Assembly: GCF_002843605.1 (NCBI RefSeq)
Contig: NZ_CP025263.1
Location: forward strand, 1,556,501-1,620,500
Direction: 5' to 3'
DNA from: Pseudomonas sp. S09G 359
Lineage (GTDB): Bacteria > Pseudomonadota > Gammaproteobacteria > Pseudomonadales > Pseudomonadaceae
DNA length: 64,000 nucleotides
Below the pieces are notes generated by a model, which was given only the letters and a program-made list of their open reading frames with translations, ran no database searches and was not told the origin of the DNA. Of the stretch, positions 61,094-64,000 are shown one piece after another (position 1 is the stretch's first letter; each line of letters opens with the position of its first letter). Position numbers and translations under genes: made by a program.

Positions 61094-62005
61094 ATGCCGA
61101 GCATGCAGCTGATGAATGATCTGCGCCGGATCGACCTTAACCTGCTGGTGATCCTCGACGCCTTGCTCAGCGAGCAGCACGTCACCCGCGCGGCCGAGCG
61201 TTTGCACCTGAGCCAGCCGGCGGTGAGTCACGCGTTGGCGCGGCTAAGGGATTTGCTCGGTGACCCGTTGCTGGTGCGCCAGGGCGGCACATTGGTGCCG
61301 ACCGCCCGCGCCCTGGAGCTGGCGGCACCGCTGGCCGAAGCGCTGGCCCAGGTGCAGGCACTGCTGGCGCCGAATCGGTTTGACCCGGCATTGGCCAAGC
61401 GCCGGTTTCGTGTGGCGATGTCGGACTACAGCGCGGCGATATTCCTACCCGGCTTGGTGCGTACCCTGCGCCGTGACGCGCCAGGCATCGACCTGCAAAT
61501 CGTCCAGGCCAGCCGCGAAGGCATGGTGGACGGCGTGCTTAATGGTGACCTCGACCTGGCCGCCGGCGTTTTCCCTGACATGCCCGCCGAGCTGCGTACT
61601 ACGCCATTATTCGAAGAGCACTACACATGCCTGGTGGACCGCAGCAGCCTGCCGGACAGCGGCGTGCTGGATCTGCCCACGTACGTGTCGCGCCCGCATG
61701 TGTTGCTGGAAATGCGCGGCAGCGGTACCCCGGAAATCGAGCGCGCGCTGACCGCGATCCGCGAGCGCCGGCATGTGGCAATCAGCCTGCCGCACTGGGG
61801 TGTGGCGCCGCAGTTGATCCAAGGCACCGACCTGATTCTGACGGTGTCGTCCCGAGGCTTGCAGGCTATCGATCAAGAGCCTCTGATGACCGTGCCGCCA
61901 CCGTTTCATATCCCCGCGTTCGCCTTTGAACTGGCCTGGCACACACGGCGGGGCGGGGATTCGGGGCTGCAGTGGTTGATAGGGAAATTGCGGGAGCTGT
62001 TGTAA
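61094..62005 (+). CDS. LysR-type transcriptional regulator (NodD/LeuO-like branch)
   Basis: 303 residues with the first ATG. Two more in-frame ATGs (61103, 61112) follow and no ribosome site clearly decides between them. The N-terminus LRRIDLNLLVILDALLSEQH, with VTRAAERLHLSQPAVSHALA, is that of the NodD/SyrM/PcpR branch. Divergent from the YdcZ-type transporter. The 68-base gap has AT-rich half-sites (AAATTTAAATT). Confidence 0.9.
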   Translation: MPSMQLMNDLRRIDLNLLVILDALLSEQHVTRAAERLHLSQPAVSHALARLRDLLGDPLLVRQGGTLVPTARALELAAPLAEALAQVQALLAPNRFDPALAKRRFRVAMSDYSAAIFLPGLVRTLRRDAPGIDLQIVQASREGMVDGVLNGDLDLAAGVFPDMPAELRTTPLFEEHYTCLVDRSSLPDSGVLDLPTYVSRPHVLLEMRGSGTPEIERALTAIRERRHVAISLPHWGVAPQLIQGTDLILTVSSRGLQAIDQEPLMTVPPPFHIPAFAFELAWHTRRGGDSGLQWLIGKLRELL

Positions 62006-62020
62006 ACGCGAGCCTGCACT

Positions 62021-62264
62021 TGTGGCAAGCGGGCTCTATGGCGAGCAGCCTGTGTGGTGAGCGAGCTGTGTGGCGAGCGGGCTTGCCCGCGTTGGGCTGC
62101 GTAGCGGCCCCCAAAAGACCAGCGCATTTTCCCAGTAGAATCACCTGCGCAGATTTCAGGGCCGCTTCGCGCCCCAACGCGGGCAAGCCCGCTCGCCACA
62201 CAGCCCGCTCGCCACAAAGGCCGCTTGCCATACAGGCTGCTAGCCACACAGCCTGCTTGCTATG
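62021..62264. repeat. REPIN with tandemly expanded 16 bp arm edges
   Basis: The left arm has four 16-base units (TGTGGCAAGCGGGCTC, TATGGCGAGCAGCCTG, TGTGGTGAGCGAGCTG, TGTGGCGAGCGGGCTT; 62021-62084). The right arm has five mirrored 16-base units (62185-62264). In the middle is the usual GCCCGCGTTGGGCTGCGTAG core pair. The 62006-62440 gap otherwise has no gene. Confidence 0.85.
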
Positions 62265-62440
62265 GTTATTTGCCTCCATGTTGCACAGGAGAAAACCTCT
62301 AGCTTCTTGCCGTCTGTCTTGGCGCGGTTATGACCGTTCGTCGCACTGGCGAGTTTTTTCTAAACCTTTGCCGCGCATAAAATTCGAATTCAGGGCGGGG
62401 TGTATTCCCCGCATCTATTTTTGCCCTGGAGGAACCCATC

Positions 62441-62968
62441 ATGAGCCGCATGGCTATCCGGTTACGCACCGCCAGTTTCGCGATGCTGCTGGGCCTCGGC
62501 GCCAGCAATGCTTTCGCCCAGTCGCCAGCTGAATTCATCGAGCAGGCTTCGGCTAAAGGCATGGCCGATATCGAAACCAGTCGCATGGCCCACGCCAAGA
62601 CCTCGTCCCAGGAAATCAAGGACTACACCATCGAGGTGATCAACGAGCGCACCCTGGCCAACCAGCACCTGGCGGCCATCGCCAAGAAGCTCGACCTGCC
62701 CGTGGCGCCGCGCGAGAAGATCGTCGACAAGGCCGAAACCTTGATGCCCGAGCTCAAGGACGGCGACTCGTTCGACGCCGCCTACACCGCGCAGCAGGTC
62801 AAGGAAAATGAAGACGCCATCGCCCTGTTCAAACGGGAAGGCGCGGCGTCGGATGTGCCGGAAATAAAAGCGCTGGTGGATGAGACGCTGCCCAAATTGG
62901 AAGAGCGCCTGCAAAAAGCCCGCGCGCTGGCGTCGACCTACGGCAAAGGCCATCAAGGCGACGGTTGA
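62441..62968 (+). CDS. DUF4142 periplasmic protein
   Basis: 175 residues with a Sec signal (ending GLGASNAFA) and a helical DUF4142 domain (PAEFIEQASAKGMADIETSR, with SQEIKDYTIEVINERTLANQ). Ferritin-like helical bundles are predicted for this family, but metal ligands are not conserved here in an obvious way. GGAGGA precedes the ATG. Probably stress-related, as DUF4142 proteins often are, but no function is established. A strong terminator follows. Confidence 0.87.
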   Translation: MSRMAIRLRTASFAMLLGLGASNAFAQSPAEFIEQASAKGMADIETSRMAHAKTSSQEIKDYTIEVINERTLANQHLAAIAKKLDLPVAPREKIVDKAETLMPELKDGDSFDAAYTAQQVKENEDAIALFKREGAASDVPEIKALVDETLPKLEERLQKARALASTYGKGHQGDG

Positions 62969-62988
62969 GTCCGCTACTTGATCGCTAA

Positions 62989-63024
62989 AACGGCGGTTGG
63001 ATCTTCTCCAACCGCCGTTTTTTT
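62989..63024 (+). terminator. rho-independent terminator of the DUF4142 gene
   Basis: AACGGCGGTTGGA-TCTTC-TCCAACCGCCGTT followed by further T residues: a 13 bp stem. It starts 20 bases after the stop and its end touches the stop of the convergent iron-permease-like gene. Confidence 0.93.
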
Positions 63025-63448
63025 ATGCCTGGTTCAAATCCGTCTTGGTCTGCGCCGCGTCGTCGGCAGCTGCGCCGCAACTGCTGTTCAAACTGACGGT
63101 GCCCGTGTTGCCGATGCTGCGGTATTCCTGGCGCAGTTTTTCCAGTTCTTTGCGGTCCAGGCCGTCCAGGCTCAATACCGCATTCTGCGCATCCTTGGAG
63201 ACGCGCAGCAGCTCATCGATCTTGATATGCAGAATGTCGTTGTCGCGGTTTTGCGTGTTCTGGATCAGGAACACCATCAGGAAGGTGATGATGGTGGTCG
63301 AAGTGTTGATGATCAGTTGCCAGGTGTCGTTGTAGTGGAAATACGGCCCGCTCAGGCTCCATACCAGAATCAACGCCACCGCTGCATAGAACGTGCGAGG
63401 GCTACCTGCCCAGCGCGACAGGGCTTGCGAGATTGCGGAGAATTTCAT
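63023..63448 (-). CDS. low-affinity iron permease family membrane protein
   Basis: 141 residues from ATG 63448 (MKFSAISQALSRWAGSPRTF). Two membrane segments (FYAAVALILVWSLSGPYF and IINTSTTIITFLMVFLIQ) and the very conserved IQNTQNRDNDILHIKIDELL stretch define the family PF04120 (low-affinity Fe permease, Fet4-like). A C-terminal tail of about 35 residues has two Cys-free and one Cys segment (NSSCGAAADDAAQ). Actual iron transport in bacteria is not established. Convergent with the DUF4142 gene; its stop lies within the terminator. Confidence 0.88.
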   Translation of the reverse strand: MKFSAISQALSRWAGSPRTFYAAVALILVWSLSGPYFHYNDTWQLIINTSTTIITFLMVFLIQNTQNRDNDILHIKIDELLRVSKDAQNAVLSLDGLDRKELEKLRQEYRSIGNTGTVSLNSSCGAAADDAAQTKTDLNQA

Positions 63449-63530
63449 GACCGTCTTCCTAAATAGGTGGGTGATGAAATGATGGACCGCAGCAGCGCGC
63501 TGAAATTTCTTTTTACAATTAGCTTGTCTG

Positions 63531-64000
63531 CTAAAACCCCAGTTCGGCCTGGTCAGGGCCTTCCAGCGCCAGCAAATACTGCTTGGCCGCCAGCCCACCG
63601 GCAAACCCGGTCAGTCCGCCCGAAGCGCCAATGACGCGATGGCACGGTGCAATGATCGAGATGGGATTTCGGCCATTGGCCGCACCCACCGCCCGCACGG
63701 CTTTGGGGTTGCCGATCTGTTGGGCGATTTGGCTGTAGCTGCGGGTTTCGCCAAAGGGGATGGTCAGCAACGCCTGCCATACCTGCTTTTGGAAGTCGGT
63801 GCCGGCGAAGTCCAGTTCCAGTTCGAATCTGTTGCGCGTGCCGTCGAAGTACTCCCGCAACTGGCGTTCGGTTTCCAGCAGCACCGGGCTGTGGTTGGCC
63901 TCGACCAATTCACCCAGGCGTACGCGGTTGGCGCGCTCGGTTTCCCACAGGATGGCGCCGAGCTTGCCATTACGGGCTACCAGGGTGAGTACGCCGACCG
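63531..64000 (-). CDS. ogt: methylated-DNA--protein-cysteine methyltransferase, N-terminus cut by the window edge
   Basis: The open frame continues upstream through [20 protein letters not shown] to the right edge, so the true start lies outside. The active-site motif [10 protein letters not shown] with the alkyl-accepting cysteine is present, as are [20 protein letters not shown] (DNA-binding helix) and [20 protein letters not shown]. It repairs O6-alkylguanine by moving the alkyl group to its cysteine. The TTG start at 63908 would delete part of the N-terminal domain and is not real. Confidence 0.92.
   Translation of the reverse strand, partial: VGVLTLVARNGKLGAILWETERANRVRLGELVEANHSPVLLETERQLREYFDGTRNRFELELDFAGTDFQKQVWQALLTIPFGETRSYSQIAQQIGNPKAVRAVGAANGRNPISIIAPCHRVIGASGGLTGFAGGLAAKQYLLALEGPDQAELGF

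Overview
The window looks like a chromosomal segment of a Pseudomonas of the P. fluorescens group. The reasons are the beta-ketoadipate (pca) cluster with PcaR-type operators, an EmhABC/TtgABC efflux operon with its TtgR-type repressor and operator, the olsBA ornithine-lipid pair, a FecI/FecR/TonB-receptor set, and many REP/REPIN palindromes of the GTGGGAGGGGGCTTGCCCCC type. Both ends cut genes: the first codons of rapA at the left edge and a methylguanine-DNA methyltransferase (ogt) at the right edge. I see no tRNA, rRNA, CRISPR array, transposase or phage genes.

Layout. 0-6.7 kb: an orphan small gene, a lysR-ridA-PLP enzyme group, two very small genes, a roughly 700 bp imperfect palindrome and the phosphate transporter pitA. 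7-18.2 kb: the complete protocatechuate branch of the beta-ketoadipate pathway on one strand (pcaR, pcaK, pcaIJF-HG, pcaT, pcaBD, pcaC). PcaR-like boxes lie before pcaR and pcaI. Protocatechuate is imported (PcaK), ring-cleaved (PcaHG), cycloisomerised (PcaB), decarboxylated (PcaC), hydrolysed (PcaD), activated (PcaIJ) and thiolysed (PcaF). 18.2-19.7 kb: a compositionally different gene coding for RTX-like repeats joined to an HExxH metallopeptidase. It is preceded by a good match to an hrp box, so it is a candidate type III effector and the most intriguing item here. 19.7-29 kb: a lipoprotein deacetylase, an OprD porin, and the tripartite efflux operon with a divergent repressor.

29-34.2 kb: an arsR-MFS-xenB electrophile or xenobiotic response operon with three operator-like boxes, divergent from acpH, then olsBA. 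The olsBA promoter carries a three-half-site Pho box, and the divergent serine hydrolase gene has a Pho-box-like repeat of its own. 34-44.7 kb: serine hydrolase, YceI, a phospholipase D-type cardiolipin synthase, periplasmic GH3 beta-glucosidase, a LemA/TPM/TPM group, a METTL25-like methyltransferase and an EamA exporter. 44.8-49 kb: a cell-surface-signalling iron or heme uptake locus. 49-53.9 kb: a DapA-like lyase plus class II aldolase pair divergent from an XRE-cupin regulator, a DUF4917 (SIR2-like) protein and an iron alcohol dehydrogenase. 53.8-62 kb: MFS and DMT transporters, LysR regulators, and a compact CaiB CoA-transferase / HMG-CoA lyase / MFS operon that reads as a catabolic module for a 3-hydroxy-3-methylglutarate-like acid. 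62-64 kb: a REPIN with expanded 16 bp tandem arms, a DUF4142 protein, a low-affinity iron permease family protein and ogt.

All functions are read from the sequence and from family knowledge. No database search was possible.
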